A DNA stretch of 64,000 nt from Chiayiivirga flava. GTDB lineage: Bacteria > Pseudomonadota > Gammaproteobacteria > Xanthomonadales > Xanthomonadaceae. The translations under genes and the position numbers were made by a program. The stretch's first letter is position 1. The number at the start of each line of letters is the position of its first letter. Of the stretch, positions 17,648 through 26,926 are shown one piece after another. The stretch is taken from NCBI RefSeq assembly GCF_014202825.1, contig NZ_JACHHP010000001.1:744001-808000 (forward strand), written 5' to 3'. The notes beneath the pieces were generated by a model, which was not told the origin of the DNA, ran no database searches, and was given only the letters and a program-made list of their open reading frames with translations.

Positions 17648-18561
17648 GGCGAGGCCGCGACGGGTTGTTTCGGCGTGTTCGAGAGCGACCAGACATACGC
17701 CGCCACCACGCGCGCACGCGTCTCGCCGAGGATCCCGCGGTGCGCCGGCATCACGCCGTGACGACCCTGCGAGATGCTGGTGCGGATCGACTCGTAGTCG
17801 CCACCGTACAGCCAGACCCTGTCGGTGAGATCGGGCGCGCCGAGCGCGGGATTGCCTTTGGCATCCCGGCCGTGGCAGGCCACGCAGATGCCGTCGAAGC
17901 GTGTCTTGCCTGCCCGCGCCAGCGCGGGATCCGTCGCCGTGCCCGAGAGCGACTGCACGTACACCGCCACCTCGGTGACGCCGCGCGGGCCGCCCAGCAC
18001 CTGTTCCCACGGCGCCATGATGCCCTCGCGCCCGTCGAGCACGGTGGCGAGCACGGTGTCGGGATCGCCGCCCCATTGCCAACTGGTATCGGTGAGGTCG
18101 GGATATCCGCGTGCGCCCCTGGCCGACGAGCCGTGGCACGTGGCGCAGTGGTTGGCGAAGATCGAGCGGCCGAGTTCCAGCGCATGCGGATCCTGTGCGA
18201 TGGTGTCGATGGGCTGGCCGCCGTACGGCGCAAACGTCGTCGCGAGCGTGGCCTCGCGCGCATCGCGTTCGGCGTCGTGCTGGCGCGCGGAGGTCCAGCC
18301 GGACGTGCCGGCGAACGCGCCGAGGCCGGGATACAGCACCAGGTAACCGATGCCGAACACGATGGTGATGTAGAACAGATTGATCCACCAGCGCGGCATC
18401 GGCTTGTTGTATTCGGTGAGATCGCCGTCCCAGACGTGGCTGGTGTCGGTGGGCGCGGGATCGCCGGGACGGCGCTTGCCCGTCCACCACAGCAGCCACA
18501 CGCAGCCGACGATGTTCAGCGCGACGATCGCGATGATGTAGATCGACCAGCCCGTGCTCAT
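17644..18561 (-). CDS. ccoP: CcoP, dihaem cytochrome c subunit of cbb3 oxidase
   Basis: 305 residues. Two membrane segments (YIIAIVALNIVGCVWLLWW and WWINLFYITIVFGIGYLVLY) flank DGDLTEYNKPMPRWW, the conserved CcoP N-terminal motif. Two c-type haem sites follow: CATCH at 139-143 and CVACH at 226-230. CcoP passes electrons through the CcoO haem to the CcoN active site. The start overlaps the ccoQ stop (ATGA). Confidence 0.97.
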   Translation of the reverse strand: MSTGWSIYIIAIVALNIVGCVWLLWWTGKRRPGDPAPTDTSHVWDGDLTEYNKPMPRWWINLFYITIVFGIGYLVLYPGLGAFAGTSGWTSARQHDAERDAREATLATTFAPYGGQPIDTIAQDPHALELGRSIFANHCATCHGSSARGARGYPDLTDTSWQWGGDPDTVLATVLDGREGIMAPWEQVLGGPRGVTEVAVYVQSLSGTATDPALARAGKTRFDGICVACHGRDAKGNPALGAPDLTDRVWLYGGDYESIRTSISQGRHGVMPAHRGILGETRARVVAAYVWSLSNTPKQPVAASP

Positions 18562-18716
18562 GCGCGCGGCTCCGGCGGCGCGTGCGGCGACGTGGCGTCG
18601 TCCAGCGGCAGGCGCGCGGCGGCGTCGAAATCGGCGCGGCGTTTCGGGCTCCACGCCCAGATCCAGCCGCCGAGGAACAGCACCAGCAGCACGGCGGTGA
18701 CGATGCCGGAGGTCAT
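18558..18716 (-). CDS. ccoQ: CcoQ, small subunit of cbb3 oxidase
   Basis: 52 residues. One membrane segment (TAVLLVLFLGGWIWAW) is followed by SPKRRADFDAAARLPLDDA, the typical CcoQ/FixQ tail. It stabilises the oxidase complex. It lies 1 base after ccoO and overlaps ccoP. Confidence 0.93.
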   Translation of the reverse strand: MTSGIVTAVLLVLFLGGWIWAWSPKRRADFDAAARLPLDDATSPHAPPEPRA

Positions 18717-18717
18717 G

Positions 18718-19428
18718 TCATTCTCCCGAGGATGCAGGCGCCGCGGCCTGCGTGGTGTCGTCCACCGGCGCGCCCGTGCCGGGCGTGCCGTACGTCGGAC
18801 CGACGTGCTTGCCCAGCCCCTGCAGGTATGCGACCACGGCATCGAGTTCGCTCCTGCCGGCGACCGCGGCCGCCGCGCCATCGATGTCTTGGTCCGTGTA
18901 GGGATCGCCAATGCCCTGCAGCGCACGCATGCGGGATGTCACCTCGTCGGCACTGACCGCGGCGTCCGCCAGCCACGGGAACGACGGCATGTTCGACTCG
19001 GGCACCACCGCGCGCGGGTCGGTGAGATGGACACGATGCCAGTCGTCGGAGTAGCGCCCGCCCACGCGCGCGAGATCCGGCCCGGTGCGCTTGCTGCCCC
19101 ACTGGAACGGGCGGTCGTAGACAGATTCGCCGGCGAGCGAATAATGGCCGTAGCGTTCGGTCTCGAAGCGCAGCGTGCGGATCATCTGCGAATGGCAGTT
19201 GTAGCAGCCCTCGCGCACGTAGATGTCGCGCCCGGCGAGCTCGAGCGCGGGGTACGGCTTCACGCCCGGCAGCGGTTCGATCGCCTCGGCCTGGTACATC
19301 AGCGGCACGATTTCCGCGAGTCCGCCGAACGAGACTGCCAGCGCGATGAACATCGCCATCAGGCCGACGTTCTTCTCGAGCTTCTCGTGCGCATGCTGAT
19401 TGTGCGCGGCAGGATGTTTTTCGGTCAT
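18718..19428 (-). CDS. ccoO: CcoO, monohaem cytochrome c subunit of cbb3 oxidase
   Basis: 236 residues. One N-terminal membrane segment ([20 protein letters not shown]) is followed by [20 protein letters not shown] (haem site CYNCH, Cys 75 and 78, His 79), [16 protein letters not shown], and NMPSFPWL, which carries the axial Met. The start [10 protein letters not shown] is chosen over a slightly longer frame because it lies 7 bases after the ccoN stop and has the usual length. Confidence 0.96.
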   Translation of the reverse strand: MTEKHPAAHNQHAHEKLEKNVGLMAMFIALAVSFGGLAEIVPLMYQAEAIEPLPGVKPYPALELAGRDIYVREGCYNCHSQMIRTLRFETERYGHYSLAGESVYDRPFQWGSKRTGPDLARVGGRYSDDWHRVHLTDPRAVVPESNMPSFPWLADAAVSADEVTSRMRALQGIGDPYTDQDIDGAAAAVAGRSELDAVVAYLQGLGKHVGPTYGTPGTGAPVDDTTQAAAPASSGE

Positions 19429-19435
19429 GTCGGTC

Positions 19436-20872
19436 TCAGGCGCGTGCGTTGGAGAGATCGGGCACGAGGACCGGCGCATCCACCGCGCGTCCCGCCCGCC
19501 AGGTGCGGATCAGGTTCCATGCCATCAGTCCCATGCCGGCCAGGCACAACACGCCGCCGGCGAGCCGCCCGAGGTAGTAGGGATACGTGGCATTGAGCGA
19601 TTCGACAAAGCTGTAGGTCAGCGTGCCGTCGGCGTTGGTGGCGCGCCACATCAGGCCCTGCATCACGCCGGCGATCCACATCGCGGTGATGTAGAACACC
19701 ACGCCGACGGTGTGCATCCAGAAATGCACGTCGATGGCGCGCGTCGAATACATTTCGTCGCGCCCGAGCAGCTTCGGCAGCAGCGCGTACAACGAGCCTA
19801 CCGTGATCATCGCCACCCAGCCGAGCGCACCAGCATGGACGTGGCCGACGGTCCAGTCGGTGTAGTGCGAGAGCGAGTTGACCGTTTTGATCGACATCAT
19901 CGGCCCCTCGAACGTGCTCATCATGTAGAACGAGAGCGCGACGATGAGGAACTTGAGGATGGGATCGGTGCGCAGCTTGTGCCACGCACCCGAGAGCGTC
20001 ATCACGCCGTTGATCGCGCCGCCCCAGCTCGGCGCCAGCAGGATCAGCGAGAACACCATGCCGAGCGACTGCGCCCAGTCCGGCAATGCGGTGTACTGCA
20101 GGTGATGCGGGCCGGCCCACATGTAGATCGCGATCAGCGCCCAGAAGTGGATCACCGACAGGCGATACGAATACACCGGCCGCCCGGCCTGCTTCGGCAC
20201 GAAGTAGTACATCATCCCGAGGAAGCCGGCGGTGAGGAAAAACCCCACCGCGTTGTGGCCGTACCACCACTGCACCATCGCATCGACGGCGCCGGTGTAG
20301 ATCGAATACGACTTGGTCAGCGCCACCGGCAACGCGATGCTGTTGACGATGTGCAGCAGCGCCACGGCGATGATGAAGCTTGCGTAGAACCAGTTCGCGA
20401 CATAGATGTGCCGCACGCGCCGCTTTGCGATGGTGCCGAAGAACACCACGCCGTACGCCACCCAGACCAGGGTGATCAGGATGTCGATCGGCCACTCGAG
20501 CTCGGCGTATTCCTTGCCCTGCGTCATGCCCAGCGGCAGCGTGATCGCCGCCAGCACGATGACCGCGGTCCAGCCCCAGAAGACGAAAGCGGCGAGCTTC
20601 GGCGCGAACAGCGGCACGTGGCAGGTGCGCTGCACCACGTAGAGACTCGTGGCCATCAGCCCGGAGCCACCGAACGCGAAGATCACCGCGTTGGTGTGCA
20701 GCGGGCGCAGCCGGCCGTAGCTGAGCCACGGCAGGTCGAAGTTCAGCGCCGGCCAGTAGAGCTGCGCCGCGATGAGCACGCCGACGGCCATGCCGACGAT
20801 GCCCCAGACCACGGTCATCACGGCGAATTGCCGGACCGCGGTGTCGTTGTAGGTGGTGGCTGCTGTGGTCAT
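19436..20872 (-). CDS. ccoN: CcoN, catalytic subunit of cbb3-type cytochrome c oxidase
   Basis: 478 residues, about 12 membrane helices. Haem and copper ligands are visible in [36 protein letters not shown] and [16 protein letters not shown], and [15 protein letters not shown] carries the late His pair. It reduces oxygen to water with high affinity at a haem b3-CuB centre and pumps protons, supporting respiration at low oxygen. It heads the operon ccoNOQP-(98-aa)-ccoGHIS-safE. An FNR/Anr box lies 55 bases upstream of its ATG. Confidence 0.98.
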   Translation of the reverse strand: MTTAATTYNDTAVRQFAVMTVVWGIVGMAVGVLIAAQLYWPALNFDLPWLSYGRLRPLHTNAVIFAFGGSGLMATSLYVVQRTCHVPLFAPKLAAFVFWGWTAVIVLAAITLPLGMTQGKEYAELEWPIDILITLVWVAYGVVFFGTIAKRRVRHIYVANWFYASFIIAVALLHIVNSIALPVALTKSYSIYTGAVDAMVQWWYGHNAVGFFLTAGFLGMMYYFVPKQAGRPVYSYRLSVIHFWALIAIYMWAGPHHLQYTALPDWAQSLGMVFSLILLAPSWGGAINGVMTLSGAWHKLRTDPILKFLIVALSFYMMSTFEGPMMSIKTVNSLSHYTDWTVGHVHAGALGWVAMITVGSLYALLPKLLGRDEMYSTRAIDVHFWMHTVGVVFYITAMWIAGVMQGLMWRATNADGTLTYSFVESLNATYPYYLGRLAGGVLCLAGMGLMAWNLIRTWRAGRAVDAPVLVPDLSNARA

Positions 20873-20926
20873 CTGGCGGTCCCGTGGGCGACGGGGCAAG
20901 TGTGCGCAGGGCCACGGCGCGGCATC

Positions 20927-20940
20927 TTGATCCAGGTCAA
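20927..20940 (-). promoter_or_regulatory. FNR/Anr box upstream of ccoN
   Basis: On the gene strand TTGACCTGGATCAA, one mismatch from TTGAT-N4-ATCAA. It lies 54 bases before the ccoN ATG. A CACACT hexamer 23 bases downstream is a weak -10 candidate, consistent with activator dependence. Confidence 0.8.
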
Positions 20941-20970
20941 CCGGCGCACGCTTCCGCCGCCCCGCGCCGC

Positions 20971-22392
20971 TCACGCGGCGTCGCGCCGCGCGTCCTGCAG
21001 GTAGCGGTCGAAACACTGCGCGATCGCGCGCAGCAGGCCGCGCCCGCGCCGCGTTGCGGCGATGCCGGTTGCGGTCACCTCGACGATGCCGTCGGCCCGC
21101 AACGGTTCGAGCAGGCGCAGCGCCTCGCGGAACGTCGCCGCGAAGTCGATGTCGTGCCGCTGTTCGATGGCGGGAATGTCGATGCGTCCCTGGCACATCA
21201 GCCCCTGGATCACATCCGCGCGCAGCCGGTCGTCGGCATCGAGCGCGATCCCGCGCCACAACGGCAACCGTCCCGCGTCGATCGCCGACTCCCATGCGGG
21301 CAGATCGCGATGGTTCTGGCTGTAGGTGTCGCCGATATGGCTGATCGCGCTAACCCCGATGCCGACCAGATCGGTCTGCGGATGCGTGGTGTATCCCATG
21401 AAATTGCGGTGCAGGTCGCCACGCGCCTGCGCCTTCGCGAGATCGTCGTCGGGCAGCGCGAAATGATCCATGCCGATGTAGCGGTAACCGGCGCCGCACA
21501 GCGTCTCCACCGCAAGACCCAGCAGCACGAGCCGCTGCTCCGCGTCCGGCAGGTCGGCGGCATCGATCTGCCGCTGTGCGCGGAACAGCGACGGCATGTG
21601 GGCGTAACCGTAGATCGCGAGGCGGTCGGGCCGTGCCTGGAGCACCTGCGCGAGGGTGCGCGCGAAGCCGGCCCGGGTCTGCTTCGGCAGGCCGTAGATC
21701 AGATCCACGTTGACCGAACGGAAGCCGGACCGCCGGCAGGCATCGATCAGACGCAGCGTCGCGTCCGCCTCCTGCACGCGATTGACCGCGGCCTGCACCG
21801 CAGGATCGAAATCCTGCACGCCGAGGCTGGCGCGGTTGAAGCCGGCGCGCGCCAGCACGGCGATGCCGTCGGCGTCGATGTGGCGCGGATCGAGTTCGAT
21901 CGAGATATCGCGATCCGGCGACGGGCTCAGCGTGAAACCCGTCGCAACCGCATCGATCAGCCCGGCCAGCTGCGCCGGTGCGACGAAGTTCGGCGTGCCG
22001 CCGCCCAGATGCAGCTGCACCACCTGGCGGTGCCGGTCGAACAGCGGCGCGACCCCTGCGAGCTCACGCCGCAGCCGCGCCAGATAGGCCGAAGCGCGCG
22101 CCGCATCGCGCGTGATGACGCGATTGCAGCCGCAGTAGAAACACGGGTCCGCGCAATAGGGCACATGCACGTAGAGCGACAGCGGTTTCGGCGCCGGCAA
22201 CTCGTTGCCCGCCCGGATCGCCGCGCGCCACCGGTCTTCGCCGAACGCCGCAGCGAAGTGCGGCGCGGTCGGGTACGAGGTGTAGCGCGGGCCGGGGCGG
22301 TCGTGACGGCGCAGGAGCTCGGCGTCGAACGGCCAGTCCACCGTGAGCGGCACGGCCGCGCGGGAGACGCGTGCGGAGGGATGCGGGCACAT
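20971..22392 (-). CDS. hemN: HemN, oxygen-independent coproporphyrinogen III oxidase
   Basis: 473 residues. A radical-SAM motif [12 protein letters not shown] gives the CxxxCxxC ligands (Cys 80, 84, 87), preceded by [15 protein letters not shown] and followed by [37 protein letters not shown] and [18 protein letters not shown], all conserved in HemN. It makes protoporphyrinogen IX precursor without oxygen, which suits the neighbouring microaerobic oxidase. Start at 22392 (MCPHPSA) is tentative: GTG codons at 22353 and 22341 are alternatives, and the FNR box only 35 bases upstream argues for a later start or a leaderless message. Confidence 0.95.
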   Translation of the reverse strand: MCPHPSARVSRAAVPLTVDWPFDAELLRRHDRPGPRYTSYPTAPHFAAAFGEDRWRAAIRAGNELPAPKPLSLYVHVPYCADPCFYCGCNRVITRDAARASAYLARLRRELAGVAPLFDRHRQVVQLHLGGGTPNFVAPAQLAGLIDAVATGFTLSPSPDRDISIELDPRHIDADGIAVLARAGFNRASLGVQDFDPAVQAAVNRVQEADATLRLIDACRRSGFRSVNVDLIYGLPKQTRAGFARTLAQVLQARPDRLAIYGYAHMPSLFRAQRQIDAADLPDAEQRLVLLGLAVETLCGAGYRYIGMDHFALPDDDLAKAQARGDLHRNFMGYTTHPQTDLVGIGVSAISHIGDTYSQNHRDLPAWESAIDAGRLPLWRGIALDADDRLRADVIQGLMCQGRIDIPAIEQRHDIDFAATFREALRLLEPLRADGIVEVTATGIAATRRGRGLLRAIAQCFDRYLQDARRDAA

Positions 22393-22427
22393 GCGCCTCA
22401 GTGTGGGGTGCACATGCGGCGCGCGTG

Positions 22428-22441
22428 TTGATCGAGGTCAA
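22428..22441 (-). promoter_or_regulatory. FNR/Anr box upstream of hemN
   Basis: On the gene strand TTGACCTCGATCAA, one mismatch from consensus and identical to the ccoN box except in the four-base centre. It lies 35 bases before the proposed hemN ATG. Confidence 0.8.
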
Positions 22442-22564
22442 TCCGGTGGCGCTGCGCCCGGTCGGACGCCCGGTGCGGGCCCGCGCCCGCAGGCTGCGCC
22501 GACCGTCACCGGACGACCGCGGGCGGCCATCCGCAATGCAGCCGGCGCACGCCCGCGCAGCGGG

Positions 22565-23173
22565 TTATTTCTGCTTCCAGCCGCCTGCGTCCTGATACCA
22601 CCAGCCGCTGCGCGCGCTCGCGACCCACTGCTTGGCAAAGGTGTCGCGGATCTGCTGTTCCCATTCGGGATGGCCGTTTGCGACCGCGATTTCGCGGTAG
22701 ACCGCCGCGCGATCGCGGTTGTCGTCCGACACTGCGGTGTTGACCGCGGCGCGGTCCTTGAGCGGCAGTTTCGCGGCGTCCCGCACCACGAGCAGGCCGT
22801 CCTTGCCGAAGCCGAGCGCACCGCTGTCGAAATGCGCGGCCAGCTGGCTCTGGAAGCGTGCCGCCATGCGCGACTGGATCGCCTGGATCGCGGGCGTGCG
22901 GATGTTGATGTCGGCCGTCTGGGCATGCGCGCTGCTGATGAAGAACGCCAGCATCGCGAGCCCGCCGTGCATACCGGTGCCCACGTCGGTGGTGGGCGGT
23001 GCATCCGGATCGGGCGCCGGCTGCATGTCGTCGCCGATGACCTTCTCGACGAATTCGCGCGCGGCTTCCTGCGCTTCGGCGGCCGGAAAATACACGTTGA
23101 TCGTCACGCAGGCCGACAGTGCGAGCAGACCGGCCAGCAGGGTGGACCATCCGAGGGTGCGCGAACGTTTCAT
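22565..23173 (-). CDS. YdbL (DUF1318)-family lipoprotein, apparent YnbE-YdbL fusion
   Basis: 202 residues. A lipoprotein signal (LLAGLLALSAC, Cys 22) is followed by VTINVYFPAAEAQEAAREFV, recalling the small lipoprotein YnbE with its TINxNV motif. After a Pro/Asp-rich linker comes a second hydrophobic stretch GLAMLAFFISSAHAQ (about 70-84) that looks like a retained signal peptide. Then follows a YdbL/DUF1318 domain (AVSDDNRDRAAVYREIAVAN, FAKQWVASARSGWWYQDAGG). In E. coli ydbH, ynbE and ydbL are separate adjacent genes that help move phospholipids to the outer membrane; here the last two seem joined. It follows ydbH by 122 bp. Confidence 0.82.
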   Translation of the reverse strand: MKRSRTLGWSTLLAGLLALSACVTINVYFPAAEAQEAAREFVEKVIGDDMQPAPDPDAPPTTDVGTGMHGGLAMLAFFISSAHAQTADINIRTPAIQAIQSRMAARFQSQLAAHFDSGALGFGKDGLLVVRDAAKLPLKDRAAVNTAVSDDNRDRAAVYREIAVANGHPEWEQQIRDTFAKQWVASARSGWWYQDAGGWKQK

Positions 23174-23295
23174 GCTGTCTTCCTTAGCGTGTTGGAACGG
23201 GGCGGGATGCGGGCAAGGGAAGAGGCGTTCGAAAGTCGGCGAGGTCGCGTTGACTGCGCATTCCCACTGTTCTCCCTCTCCACTGTCTCCCGGCT

Positions 23296-25383
23296 TCAAT
23301 CGATGATCGGCGCCTGGCCTTCGGTGGCTGCCTTGAGGCGGGCGACCAGCACCGGCCAGTCGACCTGGCGCTGGTGCCCGACCACCGTCACGCGCGGCAG
23401 GCCGGCACCTTCGACGATAGTGTAGCCGCCGTCTCCGCCGTCGAGGCCGCCCATGCGGCACACGTCGTTGGCGAGCGTGCAGGAAAGTCCGATGCGCGCG
23501 TACCCGAAGGTCTGGAACACCTTGAGCACCTGCGCCTGCAGCCCGGCCGCGATCCCGCCCCCGCCCACTTCGGTGAGGTCGCGCACGGCGCGCTGGCTGA
23601 TCCGGCGCGGGTCCTTCGCGCTGGTGGAGGTTTCGAAGCGCGCGTCGAACGCGACCGGCGTCCAGTCGACCAGGCGCAGCCCGCGCACGTGGCCGCCCAG
23701 CCGCCCGGTGATCTCGCCGAAACCGAACGCGCCGGTCAGCGGCTTCAGGTCGAGGTTGTCGAACGCGATGGCGGCGGTCATGGTCGGCGCCACGCCGAAC
23801 GGCCGCTCGAGCGTCAGCGCATCGATGCGCATGCTGCCGTCGAACAGGCGCAATGTCAGGCCGCCCTGCAGGTCGATCACGCTGTCGGCGTAGCGCACGC
23901 CGGGAATGTCGCCCGACAGGGTGCCGGAAAACGCGGGCCAGCCGAGCGCGGCGCTCAGTTGCCGCAGATCGATGTCGCGCAGGGTCAGGGCGAGGTCGAA
24001 TGCGGCGGACTCGCCGGCGTCCGCGGCGCGGCGCCAGGAGAACTTCGGCAATACGATGCTGCCGCCGAGCGCCGGGATGGTGGCGGGCTGCGCGAGCGCA
24101 AGCCCCATGCCGCCGCTGCGCAAGGCCAGCCGCGTGGCCCCGAGCGCGATGCCGTGCACGTGCGCGGCACGCCATCCGAGCGTGCTGTCGCCGTCGGCCG
24201 CGGTCAGGCGCAGCGTGCCGTCCAGGCCTTCGACGCCGAAACGCCGGTCGGCGTCGTCCAGGTCCAACGCCGACGGAGCAAGCTCCAGCTGTCGCAGCCC
24301 GCCCGCATCGAGCAGCACGCGGCCGCGCAATGCCCCGCGCGCGCGCAATCCCGCGAGCCCGACGCTGCCGAGCAGGCTCTCGAAATACCGCGGCGTGGCA
24401 AGTGCGGCGTCGGGCACGGCGAAGCGTGCATCGAGTGCGCGCAGCGCGGCGTCGGCCTCGGTGTCCAGGGCCGCGGTGGCCTGCACATCGAACACACCCG
24501 GATCGGACCAGACGGCGCGTTCGAGCGCCCAGGCAGTGCCCGACCCGGCCAGCGTCCAGCCGACGTCGATCGGTGTTTCGGGCAGGTTCGCGTAGACCGC
24601 GCCGGCGAGCAGTTCGCCGCCGCGCACGGCAAGATCGGCGTCGATGCGCGTGGTCGCGCCCCACTGCAGATGCACGCGTCCGCCGGCATCGAGCGAGGCC
24701 GCCGCGAGCGTGCCGTCGGCCGTGTCGATACCGAGTCCGGCAACCGCCAGCGGACCGCCGGCGACGAGCGTGCCGTCGGACCGGGTGCCGACCGACCACG
24801 TGGCGTCGACGGTGCCGCCGGTGATGCTGCCGTCCGGCCACAGGCCGGCGAGCAGCGGCGCGAGCCACGCGGCCGGCATGCGCGCGACCGCGACGGTCCA
24901 GTCGGAGGCGTTCCCGGCGCTCGGCGTCGTGGAGCCAGACGGCACCGTACGCGCGGACGCTGCATCGACCGTCGGCGACGCCGCACGGGCTGGCCCGACC
25001 AGACCGACCGTGCTCTTGGCCTGCGTCAGCTGCAGCTCGAGCTGTCCCGCCGTCCACTGCGCACGCAGCGACGACGCGGGGGCGTTTGCCGCACGTAGTT
25101 CGCCATCGCAGGCGAGACGTTCCGGCGCGGTGCGTGTGGCCGTGCAGGTCCAGCGCAGATTGCGGAACGCGTAGCCGCTCTCGCCGATCACCAGCCGTTT
25201 TGCCTGCAGCACGAGGTCGCCGCTGTCCCGCCCATCGGGCCACTGCAACCGCACGCTGATACCTTCGGCGGTGGCCAGTGGTGTGACGAGGGTGTCGACC
25301 TGCATCTCGGCCACCCGCGCATGCGCGGGGGATACAAGCGCCGCGACCAGCGGCAGCATTCCGCGGACGACAAACTTGCGCAT
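23296..25383 (-). CDS. ydbH: YdbH-family AsmA-like intermembrane lipid transport protein
   Basis: 695 residues. An N-terminal signal segment (MRKFVVRGMLPLVAALVSPA) leads into long beta-rich repeats of the AsmA-like bridge type. The C-terminal part is diagnostic: TSTSAKDPRRISQRAVRDLT, GGGGIAAGLQAQVLKVFQTF, GYARIGLSCTLANDVCRMGG and GYTIVEGAGLPRVTVVGH correspond to the YdbH C-terminal domain. YdbH, TamB and YhdP are partly redundant bridges carrying phospholipid from inner to outer membrane. E. coli YdbH is longer (about 880 residues). An upstream ATG at 25401 is possible, but the one at 25383 gives the better signal peptide. Confidence 0.85.
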   Translation of the reverse strand: MRKFVVRGMLPLVAALVSPAHARVAEMQVDTLVTPLATAEGISVRLQWPDGRDSGDLVLQAKRLVIGESGYAFRNLRWTCTATRTAPERLACDGELRAANAPASSLRAQWTAGQLELQLTQAKSTVGLVGPARAASPTVDAASARTVPSGSTTPSAGNASDWTVAVARMPAAWLAPLLAGLWPDGSITGGTVDATWSVGTRSDGTLVAGGPLAVAGLGIDTADGTLAAASLDAGGRVHLQWGATTRIDADLAVRGGELLAGAVYANLPETPIDVGWTLAGSGTAWALERAVWSDPGVFDVQATAALDTEADAALRALDARFAVPDAALATPRYFESLLGSVGLAGLRARGALRGRVLLDAGGLRQLELAPSALDLDDADRRFGVEGLDGTLRLTAADGDSTLGWRAAHVHGIALGATRLALRSGGMGLALAQPATIPALGGSIVLPKFSWRRAADAGESAAFDLALTLRDIDLRQLSAALGWPAFSGTLSGDIPGVRYADSVIDLQGGLTLRLFDGSMRIDALTLERPFGVAPTMTAAIAFDNLDLKPLTGAFGFGEITGRLGGHVRGLRLVDWTPVAFDARFETSTSAKDPRRISQRAVRDLTEVGGGGIAAGLQAQVLKVFQTFGYARIGLSCTLANDVCRMGGLDGGDGGYTIVEGAGLPRVTVVGHQRQVDWPVLVARLKAATEGQAPIID

Positions 25384-25421
25384 TGTCGGGGCCAATTCCA
25401 TGCTGGAAGCATACCTTGCAC

Positions 25422-26180
25422 ATGCGAGTGCGACGCCCGATGAATGCCGTGGTGTTGCTGGCCGAAGACGAACCGGTCAGCCGTGTGTTCCTTGCCGATG
25501 CGCTGACCGCGCTCGGCGTGCGCTGCGATGCGGTGGACGATGGTCGCGAGGCGCTGCTTCGCGCGTGCGCCCGGCGCTATGACGCGCTGCTGCTCGACCT
25601 CAATCTGCCGGGATGCGACGGCGTTGCCGTCCTCGGCCGCGTGCGCAGCGATGCCGACGCGGCCTCGCGCGCCGCACCGGCGCTGGCGCTGACCGCCGAC
25701 GATTGCCCGCATACGCGCCAGCGGCTGCTGGACACGGGTTTTGCTGCCGTGGCGCACAAACCCATCGGCGTCGAGCCACTTGCCCGGGCGCTGCGTGCGC
25801 TCGGGTTCGCCATCGACGCCGACGCACCGCCCGCGGCGCGCACGTCCGCGCCCGAACACGACACGCCCGCGTGGGACGACGAGGCCGCATTGGCCGCCGC
25901 CGGCGGCAATCGCACCATCGTCGACACGCTGCGCACGATGATGCTGAAGGAACTCGCCGCGCAACGCGCCGACATCGCCGCCGCGGTGTCGCGCGGCGAC
26001 ATCGACACCGCGCGCGCCCAGCTGCATCGGTTGCAGGCCGCCTGCGGCTTCTGCGGCGCGGTGCGCCTGGCCGGATCGGCACGCGCGCTGCAGGCGGCCC
26101 TCGCCGCGCGTGCCGGCGTCGATACCTGCGTGTCGGTGTTCCTGTGCGACGCCGACACACTGCTGGCCGGCGCGGCCTGA
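25422..26180 (+). CDS. Response regulator with C-terminal Hpt domain
   Basis: 252 residues. Receiver domain about 8-130: acidic pocket AEDEP (15-17), phospho-acceptor Asp 59 in LLLDLNLPGCDG, switch Thr in ALTADD, and Lys in HKPIG. Residues about 165-245 are four helices with QLHRLQAACGFCGAVRLAGS, where the His matches the Hpt H-x-L-K-G position, although the usual Lys-Gly is replaced. Such receiver-Hpt proteins act as phosphorelay intermediates. No histidine kinase or output regulator is adjacent, so its partners are elsewhere. The start could also be ATG 25440. It is divergent from ydbH. Confidence 0.82.
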   Translation: MRVRRPMNAVVLLAEDEPVSRVFLADALTALGVRCDAVDDGREALLRACARRYDALLLDLNLPGCDGVAVLGRVRSDADAASRAAPALALTADDCPHTRQRLLDTGFAAVAHKPIGVEPLARALRALGFAIDADAPPAARTSAPEHDTPAWDDEAALAAAGGNRTIVDTLRTMMLKELAAQRADIAAAVSRGDIDTARAQLHRLQAACGFCGAVRLAGSARALQAALAARAGVDTCVSVFLCDADTLLAGAA

Positions 26181-26188
26181 CCTGCGCG

Positions 26189-26923
26189 TCAACTGCCGCG
26201 GTGCGCGGCGAGTTCCGACACGATGCGCCACGAACGCAGCTCGCGCCCACCCAGATGGAAGCGCAGCACGCCGCGCATGAGGCGTCGCAGTTCGGCCTGT
26301 TCGACGGCACCGGGCATCTCGTCGCGGGCGAGGGCCAGCAATGCGGCCCCGCTGATGGTGGCCGCGTTGCCGCCCGCGTCGCCGAGGCCGACGCGGCGAG
26401 GACCGGTGTCGGGATCGAACCGATAACGCAGCGTCGGCTCGACCTCGCGCTCGGACAGCGCTTCGGACTCCAGCGCAAGACCATACCCAAGGGCGCCGAG
26501 CAGATCACGCTCGAAGCGGCGCAATTCCCATCCTGCATGCTCGCCGGTGAGCGCGCCGATGCATTCGCTGTAACGCCAGAACAGTGCCGTCTGCGCATCG
26601 GCACGCGGCAACAGACGCAACAGCAATTCGTTGAGGTAAAACGCGGCCAGCGTGGCGTCGCCGTGCAGCGACGGCGGCGGCCCCGCCGCCTCGCTCTGCG
26701 TCAGCCGCAGCAGCTCGCCCTGCCCCATCGCGCCGAGCAGCAGCGGTTGCAGCGGCTGCAGCAGCGCGCGTTGCGGCTGTCCGCGCGCACCGCGCACCCC
26801 GCGCGCGATCAGGCCGATGCGGCCGTGGTCGCGGGTGAAGGTTTCCAGCAGCAGGCTCGTCTCGCGGTACGGTGCCGCGTGCAGCACGTACGCCGGCTGC
26901 GCATCGAAGCGCAGCATCGCCAT
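26189..26923 (-). CDS. recO: RecO, DNA repair protein
   Basis: 244 residues. N-terminal OB-fold part AYVLHAAPYRETSLLLETFT and GRIGLIARGVRGARG, followed by a helical domain including AAFYLNELLLRLLPRADAQT and FERDLLGALGYGL. RecO loads RecA onto SSB-covered DNA in the RecFOR pathway. No zinc-binding cysteine cluster is seen. It follows era by 3 bases, the common era-recO order. Confidence 0.95.
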   Translation of the reverse strand: MAMLRFDAQPAYVLHAAPYRETSLLLETFTRDHGRIGLIARGVRGARGQPQRALLQPLQPLLLGAMGQGELLRLTQSEAAGPPPSLHGDATLAAFYLNELLLRLLPRADAQTALFWRYSECIGALTGEHAGWELRRFERDLLGALGYGLALESEALSEREVEPTLRYRFDPDTGPRRVGLGDAGGNAATISGAALLALARDEMPGAVEQAELRRLMRGVLRFHLGGRELRSWRIVSELAAHRGS

Positions 26924-26926
26924 CGG

